Shown here one piece after another: positions 7,881-15,728 of a DNA stretch of 46,765 nucleotides (position 1 is the stretch's first letter; each line of letters starts with the position of its first letter). A program made the position numbers and the translations under genes. The notes beneath the pieces were generated by a model. It saw only the letters and a list, made by a program, of their open reading frames with translations. It did no database searches and was not told where the DNA came from. This DNA comes from Chloroflexi bacterium 54-19 (GTDB lineage Bacteria > Chloroflexota > Chloroflexia > Chloroheliales > Chloroheliaceae). The stretch spans positions 143,221-189,985 of the forward strand of contig MKTJ01000025.1 of NCBI GenBank assembly GCA_001898225.1. Reading direction: 5' to 3'.

Positions 7881-9695
7881 TTAGGTCGTGCAGAAGAAGA
7901 TGCCCGTTTCGTTGGCGTCGAGGCTAAAGGCTCTCCCCGTATCGGCGGTTGCCGCGTCCACCACCAGGACGCCGACGTGGTCGGACCCCTTGCTCAGGTA
8001 AATCCAGGTCATTTTGTTGCCGGAGGAGTCGACTGGCAGCAGGACCGTGGTATTTTCGACCTTGTACCCGGCTGTGGCCGCCTGTTCCTGGTAGAACTTG
8101 ACCGCGTCATCCCCGGCCAGGCCGCTCTTTTTGTACCCGGTGAAGTTGTAGCGGTCCACCGTGGCGTCGTCCAGGCCCGCCGCCTGGCGGTCCGTCGCGT
8201 TGGGCAGGGCGGTGGCGGCGTCATTCTTCAAGGTAAACTTGATTTGATTACCGCTTCGGAGGTTGGCAATCTGGGTCGTGTCAGGATACTGCGGCAACCC
8301 GGTCGCCCTGGCCGCCTGGCCCGGTCCGGCGGTAACCAGCGGGGCCGGCGTGACACTAGCAAAATTCGGTTGCCCTCCCGCATTTGATGGGGCTGTCGTA
8401 GCCGCTGCCGCGGTCGTAGCTGCGGCAGTTGTAGCCGCCGCCGTGGTTGCCGCTGCGGTCGTGGCCGCTGCCGTGGTTGCTGCGGCAGTTGTAGCTGCTG
8501 CGGTCGTCTGGGCGGCGGTAGACCCGGCAGCCGCGCTATCGCCAGTAGCACCGGCGGCAGTCGTGGCCTGGACCGCGCTGGCCGCAACCGGGGCTGCGGC
8601 GGTGGTCGCTGCCGCTGCCGTAGTGGCCGCCGCCTTGGTTGCATCAAAAGCCGCTGCGGCGGTGGTCGCGGCAGGAGCGTTGGTTGATAACAGCGCCGCG
8701 TTTTCGGTTACGTTAGTCTTATTATTCGCCAGGTAGATAAAGACCGCCCCGGCTACTACCAGCAACACCAGGGCTGCCGCTATAGCGCCCATCCAGCCCG
8801 AAAACCGCTGGCCGCTCTTGCGAGGCCGCACCGAGATAGGCGTGGGCGGCGGAATGATCGGGTTTTGCCCGATAATGCCCCTGATAGGCGGTGAAGCTTC
8901 AGGGAAATGCCGCTCCGGTTGGACCGGCGGTTGGGCCAGTTGGTTGTAAGGCTGGGTCGTAAAACCCTGGGCTGGCTCCTGGACTGGTCCTTGAACTGGT
9001 TCCTGGAACTGCTGGGGCCGGGTAAACCGGGGGTCCACCTGCGGCGCTTGCGGCTGGGTGAACCGTTGGTCGACCCTCATCTCGGGTTGGGTAAAGCGCA
9101 GGTCAACTGCCGGGGGCGGCGTCTGGGCCTGGGGCAGCTTAAACTGCCGGGTGGCCTCGTCGTCCGATTCAGTGGGTACGGGCGCTTGCGCTTGCGAAAG
9201 GTCGAAACGCTGGGTCGACGAGTTATCGGCTGGCGCGGTCGGCGGAGACACGGACGGCGTTACCGGCGGCACAATATTAAAGCTCTGGGTCGGGGCCTCT
9301 CCCGGCAGGGACGGCGCAGTCGGGGCGGGCGGCACCTCGAAACGCTGGGTAGTGTCCCTGGGCGGCAAAGTAAAGCGCTGGGTCGCCTCGCTGTCCGGGG
9401 GCGTTTCGGGCCGGGTATCCCGGTTGATAGGCAGAGTAAAGCGCTGGGTGGCCTGGTCCTGGTCAAGGTCAACCACGGGGATAGGGGCGGCGGGCGGAGT
9501 GGGCCGGTTCTGGGCGGCCTCGGCCCGGATTTGCTGCATGATGCTGGCCCGGCGCGAGCGGAAACCGCCCTCTGGTCCTTCCAGCACCTTTTGCAGGTCT
9601 TGCCTGACCCGGTTGACTATGATTGGATTCTCCAATATTTGTGTTTCTTCTTCGTCCCGGTCGTCCGGTCCGTTAAATCCGTTTTTCTCTGTCAA
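7881..9695 (-). CDS. Single-pass membrane protein with tandem TQRF-type motifs and an Ala/Thr linker; partner of the ECF sigma factor?
   Basis: From TTG 9695 (AAGGG seven bases upstream) the product has 604 residues; the open frame continues upstream into the sigma gene, and GTG 9719 is another option. The N-terminal half is Pro/Gln-rich and carries repeated short motifs: TQRF with Thr at about 83, 105, 116 and 161, TQSF at 136, TRQF at 182, then RFTxP at about 200, 211 and 223. A single transmembrane helix lies at about 300-324. A low-complexity AATT linker (about 337-436) leads to a C-terminal domain of about 140 residues, predicted outside the cell. The gene follows the ECF sigma gene, where an anti-sigma factor would be expected, but no HxxxCxxC zinc motif is visible. 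Function is not known; a signal-relay role is inference. Confidence 0.75.
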   Translation of the reverse strand: MTEKNGFNGPDDRDEEETQILENPIIVNRVRQDLQKVLEGPEGGFRSRRASIMQQIRAEAAQNRPTPPAAPIPVVDLDQDQATQRFTLPINRDTRPETPPDSEATQRFTLPPRDTTQRFEVPPAPTAPSLPGEAPTQSFNIVPPVTPSVSPPTAPADNSSTQRFDLSQAQAPVPTESDDEATRQFKLPQAQTPPPAVDLRFTQPEMRVDQRFTQPQAPQVDPRFTRPQQFQEPVQGPVQEPAQGFTTQPYNQLAQPPVQPERHFPEASPPIRGIIGQNPIIPPPTPISVRPRKSGQRFSGWMGAIAAALVLLVVAGAVFIYLANNKTNVTENAALLSTNAPAATTAAAAFDATKAAATTAAAATTAAAPVAASAVQATTAAGATGDSAAAGSTAAQTTAAATTAAATTAAATTAAATTAAATTAAATTAAAATTAPSNAGGQPNFASVTPAPLVTAGPGQAARATGLPQYPDTTQIANLRSGNQIKFTLKNDAATALPNATDRQAAGLDDATVDRYNFTGYKKSGLAGDDAVKFYQEQAATAGYKVENTTVLLPVDSSGNKMTWIYLSKGSDHVGVLVVDAATADTGRAFSLDANETGIFFCTT

Positions 9696-9771
9696 AAGTT
9701 TGCCCTTTATTAGCTTCACCTGGCCCGGCTCGTAACTTGCGAGGGAGAGAGTTGGCCGGTGAAGTTTGTAC

Positions 9772-10332
9772 TTACTGGTAAAGGGCGCGGAAAGCTTTCC
9801 GTCCCCGGAAAAGTTTCTGGCGGACGGCTCCCACGCTAACTTCAAGGACGCTGGCGATTTCATCGTCGCCATAACCCTGTGCGTCCATCAACAAGGCAGC
9901 GGCCTGGTCATCCGGCAACTGCGCTAAAGTTCCCAAAATCTGGTCGCGCTGGACCACCTGCTCGGCGGGTTCCAGGCGCGGGTCGGCCACATTCAGGACC
10001 GGCTGTTCTTCTTCGGGCCGCCCGGAGCCGCTATCGGCAGGCGTCACCGAATAAACCGGCAGTTCTTTACGCCGCTTCTCACTCCGAACTTTGTTCAAGG
10101 CGATTTTATAAAGCCAGGCTGATAGCCGCAGGTCGTCCGGGGCGGACGGGAGGGCCCGGTAGGCCGAGACAAACGTCTCCTGCACCAGGTCCTCGGCCAG
10201 TTCGCGCTCATGGGTCAGACCAAAAATATAGCGGACCAGCTTTGGCTCGTATTGCGCCACAATTTCTTCAAACGCGTCCAGGTCGCCCGCCCGGATGCGG
10301 TTGACCAACTCGGCGTCTTCACTTGGGCTAAT
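9772..10332 (-). CDS. ECF-type RNA polymerase sigma factor
   Basis: The sigma-70 region 2 block (AFEEIVAQYEPKLVRYIFGL, then AEDLVQETFVSAYRAL) binds core polymerase and the -10 element. Region 4 (LPDDQAAALLMDAQGYGDDE, then VSVGAVRQKLFRGRKAF) is the helix-turn-helix for the -35 element. There is no region 3, as expected for ECF factors. The first standard start codon is TTG 10308, but it lacks a ribosome-binding site and leaves a short N-terminus. ATT at 10332 sits eight bases after GGAAAGGGGG and would give the more typical opening SPSEDAELVNRIRAGD, so I favour a rare ATT start. The downstream membrane protein with TQRF repeats is the likely regulator. Confidence 0.88.
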   Translation of the reverse strand: MSPSEDAELVNRIRAGDLDAFEEIVAQYEPKLVRYIFGLTHERELAEDLVQETFVSAYRALPSAPDDLRLSAWLYKIALNKVRSEKRRKELPVYSVTPADSGSGRPEEEQPVLNVADPRLEPAEQVVQRDQILGTLAQLPDDQAAALLMDAQGYGDDEIASVLEVSVGAVRQKLFRGRKAFRALYQ

Positions 10333-10471
10333 AATAGCTGCCCCCTTTCCGGTGGAGAGGCGACAAAGATGATTTGTTATTTCCCAACAGTAAAACCAAC
10401 CATCTGTACAATAAAACGCAGCGGACTAACGAAAAATTACCACTGCTTATCTTATTCTAACATAAAAAGAA

Positions 10472-10640
10472 AGTAGGCAGAAGGCGGAGATCAGAAGGCA
10501 GTTTTGAAATGGCCGGGGAAATTTATAAAAATCAAATTTAGTTATTCCGGGAGCCTGACCAGCCAAAAATTATAAGTGACAGGTCCAGTCAACATTGAAT
10601 GTGTTTTTTACTGACTACTGCCTTCTGACCTCCGACTACT
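10472..10640. repeat. Heptamer fold-back element B
   Basis: The left arm (10472-10505) and right arm (10610-10640) are inverted copies made of AGTAGTC-like and AGAAGGC-like heptamers. The inner left flank CAGTTTTGAAATGGCCGGGG matches element A, showing shared ancestry beyond the arms. Confidence 0.8.
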
Positions 10641-10652
10641 TTTTACAAAACC

Positions 10653-10681
10653 AAAAACAGGCTACTGTTGGAGTAGCCTGT
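10653..10681 (-). terminator. Rho-independent terminator for rpmB
   Basis: On the minus strand ACAGGCTAC pairs with GTAGCCTGT around a seven-base loop and is followed by TTTTT. It lies about 145 bp after the rpmB stop. Confidence 0.85.
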
Positions 10682-10824
10682 CAGGGTTCCTTCTTCCGCC
10701 ATTCATTCGTAAGGGGTAATATCTCTCTATAAAAAGAAGCTTGACCGGGGTTTGTCCGTAATAAGGACAGGGGACCGGCTACCCTCAAGGCTACCCACGC
10801 CGGGGCACCCTTGCAGTACGAAAT

Positions 10825-11019
10825 TTAGACGCGGTCTTTTTGCAGAGTGCGCAAGCACTGGGTGCAAATATTGCGACGCACCGGAGCCGTATCGCCCTTG
10901 AGCTGAATCATCTTGTGCTGAATATTGGGCATCCACATCCGGTTAGTCTTGCGGGCCGAGTGGCTTACGTTGTGGCCGTAACCCGGTGTCTTGCCGCAGA
11001 CATCACATTTGCCAGACAA
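10825..11019 (-). CDS. rpmB: 50S ribosomal protein L28
   Basis: The product begins (M)SGKCDVCGKTPGYGHNVSHS and has a second CxxC (NICTQC), giving the four-Cys zinc-ribbon form of L28, a large-subunit protein. I chose TTG 11019 because AGGGGGTAAAGGA lies just upstream and this gives 64 residues, the usual size. The open frame reaches back to GTG 11070, but the added 17 residues look like leader sequence. It is divergent from the Asp23/Gls24-type gene, as in many Gram-positive genomes, and has its own promoter at 11115-11143. Confidence 0.95.
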   Translation of the reverse strand: MSGKCDVCGKTPGYGHNVSHSARKTNRMWMPNIQHKMIQLKGDTAPVRRNICTQCLRTLQKDRV

Positions 11020-11114
11020 TTTTCCTTTACCCCCTTTACGAAATACTTTTTTTGCTGTATCATTTACCACGAATTGAACCCGCCCGGTTTTCTGGTCGAG
11101 TTCACAGGACTAAT

Positions 11115-11143
11115 AGTGTAGCACAAATCACCCTTTTTAGCAA
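11115..11143 (-). promoter_or_regulatory. Sigma-70-type promoter for rpmB
   Basis: On the minus strand TTGCTA is followed by a 17-base spacer and TACACT, with TG one base before the -10 box (extended -10). It lies about 100 bp upstream of the chosen rpmB start. Confidence 0.65.
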
Positions 11144-11199
11144 ATGCTACCCTAGCCTGGATATGCTGCTTCAACTTAGAAAATCAGTCAGGCCGTACA

Positions 11200-11679
11200 A
11201 TGAAAAAAGACACCAGCCTAGAAAGCCGTGGCGCATCAACCGGACAAACCCCACCTGCCCCTGAAGCCGAAAAATTAGGCCGGGTGGAGGTTTCGCCAGA
11301 GGCAATTGCTTCGATTGCCTCCGAAGCGGTGCTTGAGAAAAGTTATGGCGTAGTCGGCCTGGCGGCTCAACGGTTGCGCGGGGGCCGGGCCGAGATGCTC
11401 CGCCCCGAACAGTACCGCGAGGCTATCAAGATTCGCTTTGACGGCGATGAAATCATCCTCGATTTGTACGTAATTATCGAATACGGCCTCAAAGTCAGTG
11501 AAGTGGCCCATAACATCATGTCTAACGTCAAGTTTGAGGTCGAACGGCACCTGGGCCGCCCGGTCGCCGAAGTAAACATCAACGTGCAGGGGTTGCGCCA
11601 GACCGGCGAGGAGCCGGAAGGCGGCCACAGGCGGCACCGCCGCGACAATCGCGATACTAAAGAAACCCAGTCCCAGTAG
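11200..11679 (+). CDS. Asp23/Gls24 family envelope stress protein
   Basis: The 159-residue product has the Asp23/Gls24 (YloU-like) fold signature: GRVEVSPEAIASIASEAVLE near the N-terminus, VVGLA, then DLYVIIEYGLKVSEVAHNI and the closing VAEVNINVQGL. In Firmicutes these small cytoplasmic proteins are tied to the cell envelope or alkaline stress. The His/Arg-rich tail (HRRHRRDNRD) is extra. It sits between rpmB and the FakA-like gene, matching the rpmB-yloU-yloV neighbourhood of Bacillus, which supports orthology with YloU. Confidence 0.9.
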   Translation: MKKDTSLESRGASTGQTPPAPEAEKLGRVEVSPEAIASIASEAVLEKSYGVVGLAAQRLRGGRAEMLRPEQYREAIKIRFDGDEIILDLYVIIEYGLKVSEVAHNIMSNVKFEVERHLGRPVAEVNINVQGLRQTGEEPEGGHRRHRRDNRDTKETQSQ

Positions 11680-11820
11680 CTCTGCCCTGGCTCTAAATTG
11701 TGTTAATTGGCCGGAACTGTTTCCCAGCGTTGGTTTCCGGCGCGGGTCCCCGGCGCGGGATAATTTGATCGGTTGGGCCGCCCGACAGCCCCAAAACTTT
11801 AAAGGACGGATTAAAAAAGA

Positions 11821-13629
11821 TTGGAAAGGGATAACCCACAACTTCAAATAGCCCCCGGTGAGCCGGACAAGGTGCCGACCGCCAGCCTCAACGGTTCGAC
11901 TTCCCATGCTCTTTTAGACAATACCCCCAGAATTGATGGCTCCTGTACCGGCGCTAATCTGCGCGAGGCCCTTTTCGCCAGCGCCCGCTGGTTGGAGCAG
12001 CACACCGAGGCTATCAATGCCCTCAATGTCTTCCCCGTGCCGGATGGGGATACCGGCACGAACATGAGCCGGACTATGGAAGCCGCCGTCAAAGAACTGG
12101 AAACCAGCACTAAACCGGAAGATACCGCCGAGCATATCAGTAAACGCCTGGCCTATGGCGCCCTTATGGGGGCGCGGGGCAATAGCGGGGTTATCCTTTC
12201 CCAGATTATTCGCGGCCTGGCCGATGGTCTCCACGGCAAAAACACTTTCGAAGCCGCCGACCTGGCCCACGCCCTCACCAAGGCCCGCGAGATGGCCTAC
12301 CGGGCCGTCATCAAGCCGGTTGAAGGAACCATGCTGACGGTAGTGCGCGAGGCCGCCGAGGCTGCCGAGGCCGCCGCCAAAGAAAAGAACAACCTTCTTT
12401 TTGTCCTGGACCGGGCTGTTGACGCCGCCCGCGAGTCGGTCGCCAAATCCCCTACCTTGCTCCCGGCCCTGCGTGACGCGGGCGTGGTGGATGCCGGTGG
12501 GCACGGCTGTTTCGTGATGCTCGAAGGCGCGCTCAAATTCCTGCGCGGCGAAGAACTGGTCAAACATGGCCTGAGCGAGGTCGAAAAAGCCCGTCCCAAA
12601 TTTAACCCTGAGGCTGACGACGGTCACGGCCACGAAGACGCCTTTGGCTACTGCACCAACTTTATCATGTACGCCGCCGCGCCGATAAACTTTGACGAGG
12701 TGCGCGATACCCTGGTCGGTATGGGCCAGAGCGCCGTTATCGTCGGTGACGAGACGATGGTCAAGGTCCATATCCACAGCGAAGACCCCGGCAAAATCAT
12801 CAGCTACGCCACCTCGCTCGGTTCGCTCGGCCAGATAAAGCTCGATAACATGCAGACCCAGCACGAGGAAGCTTTCCTCAGCCGGAGCAAAAACGGCGAG
12901 AAGGCCGAACACGCCTTTGACGAGATGGAACAAGCCGACCTGGCTGAAGACGAGCCACACGCTGCTCCCCCGGCCAATGTTTCGGTGATTGCGGTCGTAG
13001 CGGGCGAAGGTCTCAGCCAGGCTTTCAAGAACTTTGGGGCTAACTATGTCGTCCAGGGCGGCCAGACCATGAACCCCAGCACACAGGACCTGCTCAAGGC
13101 CGTCAACAAAGTGCCGAGCGACTCGGTGATTATCCTGCCCAACAACAAGAATATTGTAATGGTAGCCCAACAAATCGCCGCCCTGACCGAAAAAAAGGTC
13201 AAGGTGGTGCCGACCGCAACCATCCCCCAGGGTATCACGGCGCTTTCGCGTTTTAATTACGAAGCGTCCCTGGATGATAATGCCGCCAACATGCAGGCCG
13301 CTATGGCCGACGTGCGGACGGGCGAGGTGACGCGGGCGGTCCGTACGGCTATGGTAAACGGCATTTCGGTCACGGAAGGCCAATGGATCGGTCTGCTTGA
13401 CGACGAACTCAGCGTGGCGGTCGAAAGCAAGGAAGAAACGGTCTGGCAGTTGCTTGAAAAGATGGACACCGCCGGGCACGACCTGGTGACTTTTTATTAC
13501 GGCCAGGATGTCAGCGAGCCGGAAGCTCAGACGATGCTGGCCCAGGTGCAGGAGAAATATCCTGCCCAGAGCGTGGAACTGGTCCAGGGCGGTCAACCGC
13601 ACTATCACTACATTATTTCAGTCGAGTGA
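11821..13629 (+). CDS. fakA: DAK2 domain fatty acid kinase FakA-like protein (YloV family)
   Basis: FakA phosphorylates fatty acids held by a FakB/DegV partner so they can enter phospholipid synthesis. The DhaL-type kinase domain is seen in NALNVFPVPDGDTGTNMSRT, whose acidic residues bind Mg-ATP, and in GARGNSGVILSQIIRG. The middle and C-terminal domains are typical of YloV (VGDETMVKVHIHSEDPGKII; ILPNNKNIVMVAQQ). At 602 residues it is slightly longer than the usual ~550 because of a ~50-residue polar N-terminal extension. The start is TTG 11821; GTG 11871 would remove part of the extension. The DegV-family gene follows, supporting a FakA-FakB pair. Confidence 0.9.
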   Translation: MERDNPQLQIAPGEPDKVPTASLNGSTSHALLDNTPRIDGSCTGANLREALFASARWLEQHTEAINALNVFPVPDGDTGTNMSRTMEAAVKELETSTKPEDTAEHISKRLAYGALMGARGNSGVILSQIIRGLADGLHGKNTFEAADLAHALTKAREMAYRAVIKPVEGTMLTVVREAAEAAEAAAKEKNNLLFVLDRAVDAARESVAKSPTLLPALRDAGVVDAGGHGCFVMLEGALKFLRGEELVKHGLSEVEKARPKFNPEADDGHGHEDAFGYCTNFIMYAAAPINFDEVRDTLVGMGQSAVIVGDETMVKVHIHSEDPGKIISYATSLGSLGQIKLDNMQTQHEEAFLSRSKNGEKAEHAFDEMEQADLAEDEPHAAPPANVSVIAVVAGEGLSQAFKNFGANYVVQGGQTMNPSTQDLLKAVNKVPSDSVIILPNNKNIVMVAQQIAALTEKKVKVVPTATIPQGITALSRFNYEASLDDNAANMQAAMADVRTGEVTRAVRTAMVNGISVTEGQWIGLLDDELSVAVESKEETVWQLLEKMDTAGHDLVTFYYGQDVSEPEAQTMLAQVQEKYPAQSVELVQGGQPHYHYIISVE

Positions 13630-13794
13630 GATACCGGGCCGGGAGTGGATGGAACGGCGCGTACGTAAAAGCAAAAATTTTCTAAAAACAAAGAAATGAC
13701 CAATCCGGTTAATTTAATATGACCTTTAACATCAACCATCTCTCAACTATCTCAACCGGCTTACACCGCCAACGCCAACAAGGACAGGTGAAGA

Positions 13795-14664
13795 ATGCCG
13801 CGAGTTAGAATCGTAACCGATAGCACGTGTGATTTGCCGCCCGAACTGGTCCATAAATATGCCATTCAGGTGGTGCCGCTCTACGTTAATATAAACGGCG
13901 AAACCTATCTCGACCGGGTGGACATCAGTACCGAAGAATTCCACCGCCGCCTGGCAACCTGGCCTTCCGGCCTCGATTTGCCGACCACCAGCCACCCGAC
14001 CGTCGAGACCTTCGAGGAACTTTACAAGAAAATCCTCAAGGAAGGCGACAGCATCATCTCGATTCACCATTCCTCGAAACTGGGCGCGACCTACCAGACC
14101 GCCGTCCAGGCCCGCAACAACATCCTGGCCCCGACTACCCAGGTGACCGTCATCGACTCCCAGTCCGCCTCGCTCGGCCTCGGTTTTATCGCGTTGGAAG
14201 CGGCCAAACGGGCCAAACACGGCGTGATGCACCCGGAACTGGTCAGTTCGGTCAACCGGATGGTCTTCCAGACCCACGTCATCTTCTTCACCGAAACCAT
14301 GCAGCATCTCCAGCAGAGTGGCCGTATAAACTCGAAGGCCCAGCAAGCCCTGGGGCCAACCCCGCCTTCGAACTTTCGCCCGCTGCTTCGCCTCGAAGAA
14401 GGGCTTATCGTGCCTTTCGAGCGGACCCGCACCCGCACCAAAGCCATTGAAGGTCTTTGCGAGTTTATCGAGGACTTTCCTTATATCGAAGAAATGGCAA
14501 TCATGCATTCCAACAGCCCCAACGATATAGAAACTATCCTGACGCGGATTGCGCCGATTTTCCCCCGCGAAAAGGTCTATATCGCCCAGTTCAGCCCGGT
14601 CCTGGCGGCCCATCTCGGCCCCGGCGCGATGGGGGTAGCGGTCTACGAGGGCGGGGTTTTCTAG
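13795..14664 (+). CDS. DegV family protein (FakB-like fatty acid carrier)
   Basis: The 289 residues show DegV landmarks: IVTDSTCDLPPELV at the N-terminus, LPTTSHPTVETFEELYKK, SIHHSSKLGATYQTAVQA, and the central VIDSQSASLGLGF. Family members bind a long-chain fatty acid in a buried pocket and present it to FakA. It lies 165 bp after the FakA-like gene, the expected partner. The intervening spacer contains no obvious terminator. Which fatty acid is carried cannot be told from sequence. Confidence 0.92.
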   Translation: MPRVRIVTDSTCDLPPELVHKYAIQVVPLYVNINGETYLDRVDISTEEFHRRLATWPSGLDLPTTSHPTVETFEELYKKILKEGDSIISIHHSSKLGATYQTAVQARNNILAPTTQVTVIDSQSASLGLGFIALEAAKRAKHGVMHPELVSSVNRMVFQTHVIFFTETMQHLQQSGRINSKAQQALGPTPPSNFRPLLRLEEGLIVPFERTRTRTKAIEGLCEFIEDFPYIEEMAIMHSNSPNDIETILTRIAPIFPREKVYIAQFSPVLAAHLGPGAMGVAVYEGGVF

Positions 14665-14678
14665 CCTGTTTTTAGCCT

Positions 14679-15218
14679 ATGTATCGTTTATTTGTCGCAA
14701 TCGAATTACCCGAATGGGTTAAGGCTGAGTTGAGCAGCCTTTCCTTTGGCCTCCCAAATGTCAACTGGGTCTCCGACGAGCAGTTGCACCTGACTTTGCG
14801 CTTTATCGGCGAGGTGGATGACATCCAGTTCGATGAAATCGCCCAGGCCCTGACCGAGGTGCAACTCGACCCCTTTGACCTTGTGCTGGAAGGGGTCGGC
14901 ACTTTCCCGCCGCGCGGCACCCCGACGGTCCTGTGGGTCGGGGTCGAAAAGAGCGAACCGCTCCTGCAACTGCGCCGCCGGGTGGAAAGCGCCCTGCACC
15001 AGGCCGGGGTGCCGCCGGAAGGCCGCAAGTTCTCGCCGCATATCACGCTGGCCCGCCTCAAAGACGCGCCCATGAGCCGCCTCGGCCCGTTCCTGACTGG
15101 CAACGCCCTGTTCAAGCTCGAACCTTTTGAAATCGAGGAATTCCATCTATTTTCCAGCAAACTGACTCCCAAAGGCGCGATTCATACCCTGGAACAGACC
15201 TACTCGCTACTCGACTAA
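14679..15218 (+). CDS. thpR: RNA 2',3'-cyclic phosphodiesterase (LigT/ThpR family)
   Basis: The 2H phosphoesterase fold is marked by two HxTx motifs, HLTL (His37) and HITL (His121). These act as catalytic pair in opening 2',3'-cyclic phosphates on RNA ends. Length (179) fits the family. The gene starts 14 bp after the DegV stop and is followed 28 bp later by the YjbQ-type gene, so these genes may form one transcript. Biological substrate in bacteria is uncertain. Confidence 0.92.
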   Translation: MYRLFVAIELPEWVKAELSSLSFGLPNVNWVSDEQLHLTLRFIGEVDDIQFDEIAQALTEVQLDPFDLVLEGVGTFPPRGTPTVLWVGVEKSEPLLQLRRRVESALHQAGVPPEGRKFSPHITLARLKDAPMSRLGPFLTGNALFKLEPFEIEEFHLFSSKLTPKGAIHTLEQTYSLLD

Positions 15219-15246
15219 ACTTTATTTTTAGAGGAGTCATTTGCGG

Positions 15247-15666
15247 ATGAAAAGCTACCGCAAGGAATTACATTTAACTGTCCCCGCCCGGCGCGGTTAT
15301 ATCAATATTACCGACGAGGTCGAACGCTGCCTGGAAGAAAGCGGCATCCAGGAGGGTTTGTGCCTGGTCAACCCGATGCACATCAGCGCGTCGGTCTTTA
15401 TCAACGACGACGAGGCCGGGCTGCTCCACGACTTCGAGGCCTTTTTGGAAAAGCTGGTGCCCCACGCCCCCATCCAGCAATACCGCCACAACGATACCGG
15501 CGAAGATAACGCCGACTCCCATATCAAACGGCAGGTGATGGGCCGGGAGGTCGTGGTCGCCGTGACCAATGGCCGCCTCGACTTTGGCACCTGGGAGCAG
15601 ATTTTCTATGGCGAGTTCGATGGCAACCGCCGCAAACGCATTCTGGTGAAGATAATCGGGGAATGA
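15247..15666 (+). CDS. YjbQ/UPF0047 family protein (secondary thiamine-phosphate synthase type)
   Basis: The protein matches the YjbQ family: [13 protein letters not shown], then [13 protein letters not shown] (usual HTSA replaced by HISA), [14 protein letters not shown], and the closing [18 protein letters not shown]. Some members show weak thiamine-phosphate synthase activity, but the physiological role is not settled. ATG 15247 is placed ten bases after GAGGAG; TTG 15241 is a closer in-frame alternative. The same leader word TAGAGGAGTCATT precedes the HIT gene at 16431. A GTTGAACG repeat begins seven bases after the stop. Confidence 0.88.
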   Translation: MKSYRKELHLTVPARRGYINITDEVERCLEESGIQEGLCLVNPMHISASVFINDDEAGLLHDFEAFLEKLVPHAPIQQYRHNDTGEDNADSHIKRQVMGREVVVAVTNGRLDFGTWEQIFYGEFDGNRRKRILVKIIGE

Positions 15667-15672
15667 CGAAGG

Positions 15673-15715
15673 CGTTGAACGTTCACCCTGAAGGGTGCGA
15701 AACAACGTTAAATGT
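15673..15715. repeat. GTTGAACG-family intergenic repeat, copy 2
   Basis: CGTTGAACGTTCACCCTGAA leads into GGGTGCGAAACAACGTTAAATGT. The CACCCT/AGGGTG hairpin replaces the GCCC/GGGC hairpin of copy 1, a compensated change that keeps the pairing. Confidence 0.75.
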
Positions 15716-15728
15716 AACAGGTATTAAC

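Larger units (their letters stand above)
10333..10824. other. Intergenic region with fold-back element B and rpmB terminator
   Basis: This stretch of about 490 bp holds the heptamer element at 10472-10640 and the terminator at 10653-10681. The remaining 140 bp before the rpmB stop (10682-10824) contains small inverted words (TGTCC/GGACA near 10757-10774, CAAGG/CCTTG near 10786-10813), but I recognise no RNA family there. Confidence 0.5.

Noticed and set aside
8263..8736. Ala/Val-rich open frame on the plus strand
   Set aside because: It is the complement of the Ala/Thr linker of the minus-strand membrane protein; low complexity explains the open frame.
10682..10824. Possible riboswitch or small RNA after rpmB
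   Set aside because: Some short inverted words are present, but no consistent global fold and no known family could be recognised, so it is only mentioned as part of the intergenic region.
11914..13608. Long antisense open frame opposite the FakA-like gene (564 codons)
   Set aside because: It is the mirror of a GC-rich coding frame; the plus-strand product has clear kinase motifs while the antisense product has none.
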